From the NCBI GenBank assembly GCA_904063045.1, contig CAJFCJ010000003.1:1860001-1924000 (forward strand): a stretch of 64,000 nucleotides of DNA, in the 5' to 3' direction. This DNA is from Dimorphilus gyrociliatus (lineage: Eukaryota; Annelida; Polychaeta; Dinophilidae). The notes beneath the pieces are model-generated. The model was not told the origin of the DNA. It saw nothing but the letters and a program-made list of their open reading frames with translations, and searched no databases. The first letter of the stretch is position 1; each line of letters starts with the position of its first letter. Both the position numbers and the translations under genes were made by a program. Positions 36,229 through 47,510 of the stretch are shown here, piece by piece.

Positions 36229-38210
36229 TTATGAAACAATAATAGATTCGCTTACCGGCATATTTATGATTCCAGTAATAATTGGAGTCGAACTACTACG
36301 TCGGCATAAATATGCTTTGATAGTATCTGATATCCCTTTATCAGATTTACACTCAACATATGACTCAAAAGTATAGTTCAAACCAGGCACAAGAAATGGG
36401 ACGGGGATTAGTGTTTTTTCAACAGAATACAAAGAACTATCAAAGTGAAACGTGAGAAATAAACCAACGGACGGAGAATTTAGACTTGTGTTTTGTAGTT
36501 GGACAATTAATTTAAACATAGGTCCTATTCCGTTCACATGAACAGAAAGCTTTAAAGGCTCTTGGGGGTTGGTAGAGATGGGATTCAAGCTCTTGTTTAG
36601 GGATTCTGCATAATTTCGTGCTGCTTCCAGACGAATCCTGTATAAATCATGCTGAAATTGTTGATGCATCACGACGCAATTGTTTCTCTCTCTGAGTGTT
36701 TGATCAACAAACAATTTCGTTTTTTTCGGAACATTTAACTTTTGTTGTTGGGATGCAGGAGGACCGCTGGAAGTTGTCGCATCTTTTTCCTCAAATTTCG
36801 CTGTTCTTTTAAGCATTTTAATTAGTAGGCTACCCCCTTTCGTTGTCATAACCAAAGTCGAATCTTCCCTGCCAAATTTTCCAAACTTTATGCCAGTCAC
36901 AGCATCTTCAGTTTTGATTACATTCACAAGATACTTATCTCGATATACATGCACCTCATGATTTTCAATTCCAACAAGTACACCCTTAAATCCTTTTTGC
37001 TTATCTTCCATAGCTTCCATTGTCAAAATATCAGCTGGCATTCGTATGAGCCATAATTTATTACCTTTTGTTGAATAGCACTGTAGAGTTTGGTCCATAC
37101 AAGCTACAACGATATTTTTCCCTATTCTCTGCAGCCCGACAGGCTGTGCACTTAATTGAAACACAGGTTTTTTGACTTCCGATCCTCTGCAATTTTCTAT
37201 TCTAAATAGTACATTTATAAAGATAATAAACTAACCGTTTTAAGGAATAGACTGCTCCATTTCTACAGGCAACAACAATTCTATAATCAACATCATAGAG
37301 GCCATTTACAGATAAAAATACGGGAACTGCCGGAATATCAATTTTTGTCAAAATAGTAAAGGCTTCAGGATCCAATATATAGATTGCCAAATGCTCAGTT
37401 CCCAACACTAAGCAGCTGATGGCATCGTCTTCAGAGTGAGATTTTTTTAAAGTTTCTAAGCACGTCACTACCGTCTGCATTTTGAGTGGTGAATTTTTAT
37501 GAAGTGTTACAAAAGTTGACAACTCATGGGGAGGTAATCGTAAAAATTTCATGGATCTCACAGTAAGTATTACTCCTTTGCTGCGTAATCCATCCAAAAT
37601 CTCTCTAAGAACGCTGACATCAATTAAATCATCCTTTGCTTGTATCCAAGCACTTTCTTCTTTTTCATCAATGGGAAGAGATGGTAAGGTAAATTTAAAG
37701 TAAGGTCTAAGATTTTTGTAAATATAGATAAAAGAGCCCGAAGCGACTGCTATAGCAGGAGTTCGTGGTTCAGTTAAATCCATATAAAAAGTAACTACCC
37801 CAGTGGGTAAATCAATTATTGCATTTTCGCTCATAAGAGAAGTGCCTAACAGGAGACAAATTAAATGTTTTAAATTGTTTCTAATTAATATATTAATAAC
37901 AACCTCTGTAAACTTTTAATTTCATATCATAAGTTCCAGTTCCCAAGTCTGCGATAATAAGCTTATTTTCTCCATCGGCATTTATGTCCGATAAGGCAAT
38001 ACACTGTGAAAAAGTATACAAAGATGCCAGAGGATCGTAATGAGCGTTGAGCCATTTTTTATTTCCTTCATAGCTGTTGAAAACGACGAAAGCAAGGTTC
38101 GAAAGATTTAATTCTTATAATTATAAAAAAAAATACTGTCATTTCATAGGAATAACAGTTACTTACTCTTGATACCCTTTGGACTCTTCTCTTGATGTAA
38201 TTTCTGCCAT
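36229..38210 (-). CDS. BBS1: Bardet-Biedl syndrome 1 protein (BBSome subunit)
   Basis: The start is MAEITSREESKG at 38210. About four exons follow (first ends near 38165; then about 38097-37910; 37834-37220; 37170-36229). The protein is colinear with BBS1: KWLNAHYDPLASLYTF, IADLGTG, EPRTPAIAVASGSF, YIYKNLRPYFKFTLP, SCLVLGTEH, ACRNGAVY, then AQPVGLQRIGK, KLNVPKKTKLFVDQTLRER and VPGLNYTFESYVE. The N-terminal half is a WD-type beta-propeller; the C-terminal half holds the GAE-like domain. BBS1 binds Arl6/BBS3-GTP and links the BBSome coat to ciliary membranes for cargo traffic. The protein appears full-length and intact. Confidence 0.96.
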
Positions 38211-38902
38211 GGCTTCTTACTTTGAGATCTTTAAATATATGGAATTTGTTTCTTACCATTTATGAAATTCCGGAACAGGTAGCCAGTATATTTTTTTACA
38301 TCGATAGTACGAAAAATTATTAATAAAATATCACAATGTTCTCACAACATATACATCAGAGCAATCACACAACAAAAATAACATATTTTAAGACCACTTA
38401 CTAAGATACTTTCAAAATACTTTGATGGAAATTTTTAACTTTATTCACATCGTAGATGATAAAGAGTTAAAGCCGTTAAAAATATGGTAACCTGTTCCAA
38501 TAAGCGTCTTCTTGGCGGCTTCTCAATCAACCATCAAGTCATCAATTGTTAGCTTTAAAAACTACATCATTGGATACAATTTTTATAATTTCTAACTACA
38601 TTGTAACAGGTTTGATTTGAAAAAGTAATTTTCTTTGAACAAAGAATTTTTAATTTTACCACTTTTTTATAATGAATATAATCAATTTCTAAAAATTTTC
38701 TTTTTCAAATTAAGAAAAATATTGAGATCCTTTATTTAATACAGTATTAGAGGAGGGGCTGAATGTCTTAAATCTGTAAAAATAAAATTTGAAAAAAAGT
38801 GACATTTAAAAAAATGATTTAATTAACTTAGAAATATTATACATATATACACTTCAATTATCAAATTGAAACATTGCACAGCTGGTCCGAATTATTTGAG
38901 AT
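38211..38902. other. Divergent intergenic region BBS1 / LBR-like
   Basis: This is a 690-bp AT-rich spacer between head-to-head genes. I see no ORF, RNA gene or recognisable motif. Confidence 0.5.
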
Positions 38903-40785
38903 ATGCCGCCAAAAAAGGTACTTAATAAATTCTTATAATAATTTTTGAAGCTATTTTAATGGACGAAATTTTGGCAGAGTGCCAGCACCGTGTCTCCTAA
39001 AAAGACTAGAAGCAAAGCTCGGTCAACTTCTCGCTCGCGCTCCAGAGGAAGATCACCAGGTAGATCGAAGAAGTCAACGAAAACAGAAACAAAGGTTGAG
39101 GAGAAAGATGAAACTACAAAACAAGTTAAAAGTCGTAAGCGTGCTTCAAGCAGTCGAGAGAGAAAATCAGTAGAAAGAACAAGGACGTCAGCTCGACTTG
39201 ATAAAATTAGAGTAAGTTCAAAATTACAAGAAATGAGCAAATTTTTACAAATGAATTAACACAATAAGAACGACGAAAAAAATGAAGTGAAGGAAGAAGT
39301 TTCGTCAACAACAACAGAGGCTTCTTTACGTAAACGCAAGTCTGAAAAAGTTCCAGTGGAGGAGAAAGTCTTTACCCGAGGAATTAAATCTCAGAAAGAC
39401 GCATCTGATTCTATTGATAGATCTTTCAGTAAAAACTGGCTGAGTGTTATATTGGCGATTTTTGAACCTTTTATTTTAATTTTTACTGTTATCTTTGTTT
39501 ATGCTGGATGCGAAAAGGTATTTCTATTCTTCCCTTTGAACTTTTAGCTACAATTACATTTTTATTTCAGAAATATTTTTGGAAAGATCAAAAGTTTAAC
39601 TTTCCTCATTTTAATTTGAGGTGGAAATATGATTTTAGGATCCCTTTTTATTACTCAATTTTTATTCTCTATAACGTCATGCTCTACTACATGCCAATAG
39701 GTCAGAAATATGAGGTTAAAATTGCTAATGAAATAAGACAGCATCGGCTGAATGGTTGGTTTTAAATTCTGAATTAAACATTTATTATGTCGATTCATCC
39801 GTTCCAGGTTTATGGCAGCAAATATTTAATATTCTAATTATTTTGGCAGTTTTTGGATTAAAACAACCTATTACATTTTTAATAACTAGAGAATACTTGT
39901 TTGCTTTAATGATTACTGGCTTATCATTCTCTTTCATTATAGGATTTATTACGTATTTGGCTACTATTAAATTGCCTGGAGAAAATATAATATTAGACAT
40001 AATTAAAGGAAAGTTAATATCTCCCCGATGTCTTGGCTTAGACTGGAAAATTTTCTGTTTCTTTAGAGTGGGATTAAACTTTTGGATTACTTTGACCCTG
40101 TTATATTCTCTTGACAATTATCAAACAAGTAAAATAAACAAAGGGTTAATTTCAATTACAGTAATGCAAATATTGTATTGTTTGACATACAATTTGGAAG
40201 AAAAAACTATATTTCACTCAAGTGATGTACAAAAGACACCTTTCGGATTATTTATGTCCATTGCATCTTTCTTTTACGTACCATTTGCCCATTCTGTCCA
40301 AGCTTATTACGTTTGGAAGCACAAAGTCATCGTTCGAGATGAATATTTGATAGCTGCTTCTCTGATTTTTGCATTTGGAATCTATATATTGTTTTCATCT
40401 AATAAGCAAAAACAAAAGTTTCGGGACGATCCTTTTCATCCTGATGTCGCTCACTTGGATAGTATATTGAGCCCTACAGGAAGGAGAATTCTAGTTTCTG
40501 GATGGTGGGGATTTGTAAGGCGTCCAAATTACCTTGGAGACATTATGACTGCAATTGCATTTTCCATACCATGTGGTAAGTGATTGATATAGTTACACAT
40601 ATTCATATATCTCTTTCATTTTAGGATGCAATTCACCATTTCCTTGGATATATGCGATCATGACAACTCTTATTCTAACTTTAAGAATCAAGGAAGACGA
40701 AAAAGGTTGCAAAGAAAGGCATAAAAAAGCTTGGGACAGTTATACAGAAAGAGTACCTTATCGTTTGATACCATACGTGTTTTGA
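38903..40785 (+). CDS. LBR: Lamin-B-receptor-like sterol C14-reductase family protein
   Basis: Six exons (38903-38917, 38978-39211, 39269-39517, 39571-39754, 39808-40575, 40625-40785) splice in frame to 536 aa. The first 150 aa are basic with an Arg-Ser block (STSRSRSRGRSPGRSKK) as in the nucleoplasmic tail of LBR, but the Tudor domain that opens vertebrate LBR is absent. The rest is a polytopic ERG4/ERG24 domain with about eight to ten TM helices and the C-terminal signatures HLDSI, LVSGWWGFVR and VPYRLIPYVF. It should sit in the inner nuclear envelope or ER and bind chromatin via the RS region. The near-invariant RHPNYLGD motif of active reductases reads RRPNYLGD, so sterol reduction is uncertain. 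TM7SF2-type enzyme is the alternative, but the RS tail favours LBR. Confidence 0.9.
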
Positions 40786-41143
40786 AAAGTTCTTTTTGGA
40801 CTGAAGACATTGCACAAAATTGAAAATTTGTGCTTAATAACTTTGCAACCCGAAAATACCCTGAAATATTGGTATTATTGTTGTAAATAATTTCTAAAAC
40901 TTCGACACTGTAGTATTTAGTTTTTTATTATCGAATGGTAAGTTTATTGTTTGTATTTATATTATCCATTCTGTAGATTATGATTATATACATCACAGAT
41001 AAAATTATGATTTAATTTGATGAAATATATTTTAAACTTAGGTAACAAAAATTTTAAGAAATCATTAAAGAATTAAAACTAAAGAGATCCGAAAGATTAA
41101 TCTTATTATAATTCAACATTCACGAATCAGTGCTCTAGTTGCT
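40786..41143. other. Convergent 3' region LBR-like / TAB1
   Basis: This 358-bp AT-rich interval probably consists of the two 3' UTRs. No other feature was seen. Confidence 0.5.
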
Positions 41144-42828
41144 CTAGCTGGGTTCGGTTCCTCCTTCTTCCTCAATATCTTCTAAATCAACCTTAACAAT
41201 TAATGACTCTTCAAACTTCACCCTTTTTTCGTGGTCTAAATTTTCAAGATACTTGCTATAATCACTAAAATCAACATAGGGTATTACATTCCCATCGGAG
41301 TCATACTCATACTGATTTCGGGAGTATGGTTCATGAAAGTTTATGGTATTTGAAACAGTTGTTTCATTTGCTGTAGTGCGTTCCACATTATCATATTCGC
41401 CACTATTGACTGCTGTTGGCGCTCTTAGAGTAGTTTGTGATTGCTGTTGAGTCATAAGAAATTCATTATCTGATATTGTAGATATATTCGATATTGTTTT
41501 TAGTCGTAGAGGTCTTGTTGAAGTGTACATAGTTTGCTTCAGTCTGTTCGCTAATTGGCTTTTAGAAGGATCAAATGCTTGATTACTGATATTGCTTGTG
41601 TAGCAATCAAAATATCTTATCAACAAGGTCATATCTTCTCGAAAAGTGCAAACCTTTCGTTTTCCTATTCTCAAATAAGTTTCCCTGTGAAAATCAGCAA
41701 TCTTTTGCAAAACAGCTTGACATACGTTATCCATGGTGTCATGACGAACAAATTCTAAAAGGATCATCTCTGCAATTTGAGAGTTGCATTCATCATCCCC
41801 AGTAGCATTTTGTAAAGCTCTATATACTCCGTCAGTCATAAGTATCAAAAATGAAGGGCATGTACTATTAATGTAGTGTAAATGAACCTCAGGATCAGCT
41901 ATTATAGGTGGAGTTGTGGCTTCCCTGTTGAGTTAAAATTTAATATCATATTAGAGAAATAGAGTTTACCCACTTCAGTATATCCAGAGTCTTAGCTTCC
42001 TTCTTCAACCAAAAATCTCCAATACACCTAGTGCAGTCGAAAAACATGCCGTTTCTTTCATATATATAATCTTTATGGCAGAGCGCCTCAATATTTACAT
42101 CGCATCGAGCCAAACGCATAAGTTCGTTTATATTTTTTAAATTGTGCTCATTTGTGATTTGTTTTACGTTTAGTTTGTTTGAATCATCAAATGTGCAATA
42201 AACTGCTCGAGAACAACCAGTATTTGCTATAAATAGTTTATGATCTTTAACCAGAGCTATAGTAGCTTGAGTTCCGCCACTCATAGAGTTTTCTAAATTA
42301 ATTAGTTCAGATGCCACCTTCTTTTTCTCGGAATCACTCTGAAAGTGTTAGCTTAAAAAATTAAAATTATTATTTAATTAATACTAACATTAGCGTATTG
42401 AAGTTGCTGTTTTAACTGATATCTTTTCGCCAATTTTTCATCCATTGTATCTAAAAACCCATGTTCCAAAGACACAAAAGCATTTCTAATGTAATTTTCA
42501 ACCTCTTTGTCATCATTAAATTTATGATTTAAAATATCTGAATCTAGTATCAAGTCCGCAGGTAATTTTTGATATGCGAAGTTTGCAGCTTTTGATGATG
42601 AGTGACCATTGAACACGCCATACAAACCAATACCATTCGTTCTAAAATATATTTTTTGTTAATTTAATTGAAACAATAGATATTAACTAACGTGAAATTG
42701 AATTTACGGTCTTCATATTCATGAATCTCACAAGGATTTTCTACATCATTTCGTTGATTTGACATTGTTCCTGATGCGGCCAACTTACAAAGAGGCAAAT
42801 CATCGACCCAGTACTGATCACTAGTCAT
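41144..42828 (-). CDS. TAB1: TAK1-binding protein 1 (TAB1), PP2C-like pseudophosphatase
   Basis: Four exons; the first is 42692-42828 (MTSDQYWVDDLPLC), the second is about 42660-42374, then about 42345-41970 and 41925-41144. The N terminus WVDDLPLC matches TAB1 (WTDDLPLC). A PP2C fold follows with YGVFNGHSS (Asn where active PP2C has the metal-binding Asp), SGGTQATIALV, IANTGCSRAV, LILMTDGVYRAL and REDMTLLIRYF. The C terminus carries the TAK1-binding motif IPYVDFSDYSKYL, equivalent to EPYVDFAEFYRLW in human. TAB1 activates the kinase TAK1 in TGF-beta/BMP, IL-1/Toll and p38 pathways. The Asp to Asn change is shared with the family and indicates a pseudophosphatase, although TDG is kept here. 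Confidence 0.94.
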
Positions 42829-43251
42829 TGTAACGATTAAACAGAGACTCGCGAAAATCAGATAGACAATATGAAGTTCTTTTAAATCTGTTGTCTCAAT
42901 CTTGTCTTTGGTATTAAAATAAGAGAAAATGGTGCATTTATGATCCTTTACAAAAATTGCTTAGTTTTCTCGCCAAAGAATATAATCTATGTAACAGTAT
43001 TGTGATCTGGCTGGACACTGCAGCCGATTTTGCGAAATACATTTTGCTCTAGTTTCAGGTGCGCATGCGTTCGAAGTGAATTTTTAAATTTAAAAGGTTA
43101 GGGTTTACTAAATTATATTTAACTGCTTTAAATTTGTTGAATTTTATTTAAAACTAACAATAAAGGCTTTGAATAAAATATATTTCGTAATCAAAATATA
43201 CAGATGTGTATTCACAAAGTTTATCAGCTATATACAAGAGTAATCGAACCA
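42829..43251. other. Upstream region of TAB1 and 3' end of GABPA
   Basis: This 423-bp region contains the TAB1 promoter with an NRF1-like palindrome (separate entry), and 3' UTR sequence of GABPA from about 43130 on. No ORF was found. Confidence 0.5.
43060..43070 (+). promoter_or_regulatory. NRF1-like element upstream of TAB1
   Basis: TGCGCATGCGT is a near-perfect NRF1 palindrome 232 bp upstream of the TAB1 ATG (reverse strand ACGCATGCGCA). Confidence 0.55.
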
Positions 43252-44995
43252 TCAGCGCTGTAGAATTTTTGGTGCTATACTACCTTTCGGTAATAATTTA
43301 ACTATAGCATGTGCCGGATTTTCATTTTCAGAGCCTGAAATCTGTCGCACATTTACAGGAGAGGCGTTTGTTATGGTATAAGTAGTGGCAACGGATGATG
43401 AGCTAGTGCTACCAAATACTGATGATCTCTCTGCACATTCTGCCACCAATCTAGATAGCTGTTGAGCCGAATAACCCAACAGAGCCCGTAAGTCACAGAC
43501 AAATTTGTAGACAAAGCGTTTACCATGCACTTTAGAAATCATATCACCATCATAATAGTAGCGAAGGGCTCTGGATAACTTTTCATAGTTCATTGTAGGT
43601 TTTCCTTTTCTTCGACCCCATAAACTTGCAACACCTTCAGGATTATTTAGTTTAAATTCTCCTTCATCTCCAACCCAATGTATGAGATGAGTGCATTCTT
43701 TGTCAGTTAATAGCTCAAGAAGGAATTGCCACAATTGAACTTGACCATTATTTCCGGTTTTGTTACCTGGTACACCTCTCTCTCCACCAGCCATATAATA
43801 TGTGCTTCTTGGAGAAGCAACAACTCGTTTCTGTGATGTTGTTTTTGCCCCTCTCAGAGACCCAAGACGAGTATCAGTGGAAGGAACAATAATTGTTGTA
43901 ATCGCATTTGTTTCGGGCTGTTGAACTGTAGCTACAAATTTACATTTACGTAAGAGTTCCAAGTGTGTCCAAAACATGTCACTCTTATCATTGGGTACGT
44001 ATTTGGAAAACGCCTCATGGCTTAATGCACATAGCTTTTCTCCATTTAGTTTTGACATTCTCTCTACATCAACATCTTCTAAATCAAATTTTTTCACAGC
44101 CCACTTCAACCAATATTCAACATGTTCTGGTAGCCATTCCTTAGGATTAGTAGACATTGATAGACGTTCCTGTTCCTTACGAAATTTTAAATCTACCACC
44201 CATCTCGTTACATTATCTTCTGATTCAGATAAGGGAATAACAATTTTAGTGTTCCCCGATGAAGTTCTATTTCTTTGAGTTACTTTCGGTTTCCTTTCTT
44301 GCTTTCTCTCTAGAGAGTCTGCAAATTCAGCAGCTGGTTTTAAAATGTCAATAATATTCAAACTGGGCTTTGTATTTGGGTTCGATTTGACTTCTAAATT
44401 TATTTGCACCAAACCAGAACCTTGCACGCACTGGGACACGAGATTTTTCTCTGGATCAAGTAAAATGGAATCTTGCAAATAGAAGTCATGATCTGCCAGA
44501 TTTGTTTGCAGCCGTTTCTCCAGTAAAACTCTTAGGGTAGTCAGTGGCTCGCTAATATCCATATGCTCTATTATTAGATTTTGAGGACCGCCAACGATTT
44601 CTTCAACGTTTTGCAAACTTTCGTCAGCCAGATTAATATTCGAACTATCTTCAACCATTTCACTGCCAATCACCTGACTTTCATCTTCACCGCTTTCTAA
44701 TTAAAAACGAATATTAGTGTTTAAAACACAAATTAAAAAAATATAATATTTACCCTCTTGTTCAGCGTACTCTCCATCAGCCGCTATAACATAGGCTTGA
44801 TCATTTAGTTGGTGACTAATTACTTGACCATCAGAAGCGATGAACAATGTATTCTCACTTTAAGTACATATGGATTTCATACAAGAAAAGAAGCACGAAA
44901 AAATGTTCTACTAACGGTAATCGCTCCACTGTTGATGCTTCTTTCTTTATTTTTTTGCTTCCTGTCTGAAAATGGACGTCTGATCCTCTTTTCAT
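43252..44995 (-). CDS. GABPA: GA-binding protein alpha (ETS transcription factor)
   Basis: Three exons (44916-44995, 44754-44857, 43252-44696) give 542 aa. The first junction uses an AAG acceptor, which makes it the least certain. Domains in order: N-terminal On-SighT (OST) ubiquitin-like domain (about residues 85-150, [27 protein letters not shown]), Pointed/SAM domain (about 235-320, [17 protein letters not shown]), and ETS DNA-binding domain (about 370-455: [40 protein letters not shown]). The ETS domain is followed by the helices that bind the GABPB ankyrin partner ([13 protein letters not shown]). GABP/NRF2 drives nuclear genes for mitochondrial function and housekeeping promoters through CCGGAAGT sites. 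The shared promoter upstream contains such sites. Confidence 0.96.
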
Positions 44996-45731
44996 ACTTC
45001 TGATAGATAAGTATTGTTTCAATCTGTAATTCCAGTTAGAGATTTACATCATTTTAGATAAAGCTCGCAGCTATCGTAACAAGACACAAAATAGAACATT
45101 AACGACCGCCATATTGAAGATAAAATGGCGTTTTGATACACTGGTGAGATTGTTAGGGTGGTTTATTTTCCTTTCAAGTCGTCAGCCTTAGAAAGTTGTA
45201 AATTTATTTTTCAAGTAATTTTTTGATGTCTGCAAATTCCTTTTCCTGTTTCCAATTTGCACACTTCCGGATCCTAAAACTGCATGGAGTGCAGAAAAAG
45301 CGCAATTTCTCATCTCTTAGAGCAAAAAAATTACAAATAATAATACTACTAACTCTATTTGTTGTTCAATTAAACATCAGTTTAACTAGGAAAAAATATA
45401 CTAGACAATAGTACTATGAAATAAAAATTAACCTAAGTCTATGGCGCCAACCGGAAGAATTTCACGCAGGAAACGTTGTTTGATTGTTCCGGAAGAAACG
45501 CTACACACTTCAGCCAATGAAGATTTGAGAAATTTGTGAATATGTTAAAGCTAATTACGCATGCGCATTTTCTTGCAACAATTTTTGTAGCTAAACAACA
45601 CAGCCCGATGTTCCACACAATAATCGTACAACGAATTTATCTATGTGCCGGGAGCCATGTTATTACTGTATACTTTATTACTCTGCCGTTAGATATAAAA
45701 AATTAGCTTCTCAAGCTATTGAGATGATAGT
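44996..45731. promoter_or_regulatory. Bidirectional promoter of GABPA and CCDC149
   Basis: This head-to-head interval of 736 bp contains three ETS cores: CACTTCCGG at about 45262-45270, ACCGGAAGA at about 45450-45458 and TTCCGGAAG at about 45487-45495. It also contains one NRF1-type palindrome, ACGCATGCGCA, at 45557-45567. A 35-codon ATG ORF begins at 45441 (MAPTGRISRRKR) but has no further support. The local GC content is higher than that of its surroundings. Confidence 0.55.
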
Positions 45732-47183
45732 ATGAACTGCAAAGAGGAATCCGATTCCACACGCGAAACCGAAGTAAGTATGTTTTGAACTCAAGAGTGT
45801 TATCTACTGTCTCTTGTAAAAATATAATATTAGTCATATTTCCAGTCAGATCTTTATTTCGTGGCAACATCTGTTCTATAAACTAATAATACCTATCATT
45901 GACACAGCCCCAAGTTTTAAAACGAAAATTGGAAAGTAAGAATGAAGCTCTTTTGATTTTGAGTAGGGATCTACAACAATGTCGAGAAGAAAGAGATCAA
46001 TTCAAGTTAATGGCTGAACAAATTCAGGAACGCTATCAGGCCCTAAAAAAACAATTGGTCGGTGTAGCTCCTCAATTAAATTTTAATTATAATAACATGG
46101 AACATCAATCGCTTGCAAGACTTCTTTGTGAGATGAAAGAAGTTAATAAAGCCCTGCAATTAGAAGCAGATGACCTAAAACAAAAGTTGAGCGACTCTCA
46201 AGGAGATATTAAACTTTTGAGAGAACAATTAGGACGACATAGAGTAGGAACAGCTGACGAAGGATTAAACACGCGTCACTTTCCTGCTTATGAAAGACAA
46301 CAATTGGTCAAAGAGTTGGAAATTTTAGGTGATAAACAAAAGCTTCTTGAAAGAGACTTGCAACAACTGTTGGATGAGAAGGAGGAATGTGTTAATGAGA
46401 GAGATATTTTTAAAAATAAATATATTAGATTAAATAACGAATTAAACTACATTTTAAAAGGAGATGAGAAGCGAATTGTTGATATAGATGCTTTAGTTAT
46501 GGATAATAAATATTTAAGAGAAAAACTTAACCAAATGGAGGAGGAAAAATCAATGACTCAAGCTGCGCTTTCGAAATATCGAAGTATGCTCGAAAGAAAG
46601 AAATGTAAGACTGCCAGATTAGGAGACCCTTCTAGAACAGCTGGTATGGTACTATCAAAACGACAAGTTACTGAATTGCTTGAAGATACAAATCGCAAGA
46701 ATAATAGCCCCCAATTAGTTCATGATCTTCAAGCTTTGACGTCTGCCTTACTCGATACTCTAAATGATAAAAATTTAGCTCTTCAACATCAAAGAAAAAG
46801 TAATAAAATTCTTGGAGAAAGAATGACAGAATTGGAAAAAAAACTTAGGACTCTGGAGGTTTCTGGCCTGTGGAATGTTGAACAGGATCAACTCAACAGA
46901 ATGGCTGAAGAATGTGAAGAAATACGAACTTTAATTCCAATTCAAACCTGTGATACACCTTCAGAAGGGAGTCCAGTTCATTCCCCTGGTAGGTTATGTA
47001 GGTAGCAGATTATCAATTACACATTTTCGTTTGACAGAAAAGGAATCTGAAGCAGACGATGCACAGAAAGACTTAGATGCCAATACAGAAACTAATGATG
47101 CTGTTGAAGGTGCTGCCGATAAAATATTTGATAATCAGAGAGAAGAAAACTTTTCGTTAACACAGCCACTTGATAACTTCTAG
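45732..47183 (+). CDS. CCDC149: CCDC149 homologue (coiled-coil domain-containing protein 149)
   Basis: Three exons (45732-45773, 45908-46988, 47038-47183) encode 422 aa. The protein is a long coiled coil colinear with vertebrate CCDC149: RYQALKKQL, LARLLCEMKEVNK, DIKLLREQLGRHR, RHFPAYERQQLVKELE, LNNELNYILKGDEKRIVDIDALVMDN, and LGERMTELEKKLRTLEVSGLW. That last segment is the most conserved block. The C terminus is acidic and unrelated. The function is poorly known; C. elegans CCDC-149 (Y34B4A) is expressed widely. The gene shares its promoter with GABPA. Confidence 0.92.
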
Positions 47184-47510
47184 TCAATTTTAATTAAAAA
47201 CCTCCACATACGGCTTTAGTACCTAAAACATTCTTTATTTAGCAAATATCACTTTCCGTACATTTTAACTATTATTATCAGTATGGTAATATTTCGATAA
47301 ATCAAGATACCATCCATTCATCATATAATTCAATTTTACGGGTTTTTTTTAAAGATAAAGCGTATTCGCTTTTGTATATTATGCAGCTTTAAAAATATGT
47401 ATCATTTTTCTTCTCTAAACTTTTTTAAGATAGATTATGATTTTCACAACTGATTTTTTCATTCTATTGCAATTATTTATCAAACGAGAACCACGAATTG
47501 GTAGGATTAC
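47184..47510. other. Convergent 3' region CCDC149 / UNG
   Basis: About 330 bp of AT-rich sequence lies between the two stops, likely 3' UTRs. No other feature was seen. Confidence 0.5.

Noticed and set aside
39755-39807. Apparent frameshift in the LBR-like gene (ORF ends RLNGWF, next frame continues)
   Set aside because: A 53-bp GT-AG intron explains it and keeps the total CDS divisible by three.
45441-45550. 35-codon ORF MAPTGRISRRKR... in the GABPA/CCDC149 promoter
   Set aside because: It is short, has no splice link to CCDC149 in frame and no known similarity; at most an upstream ORF.
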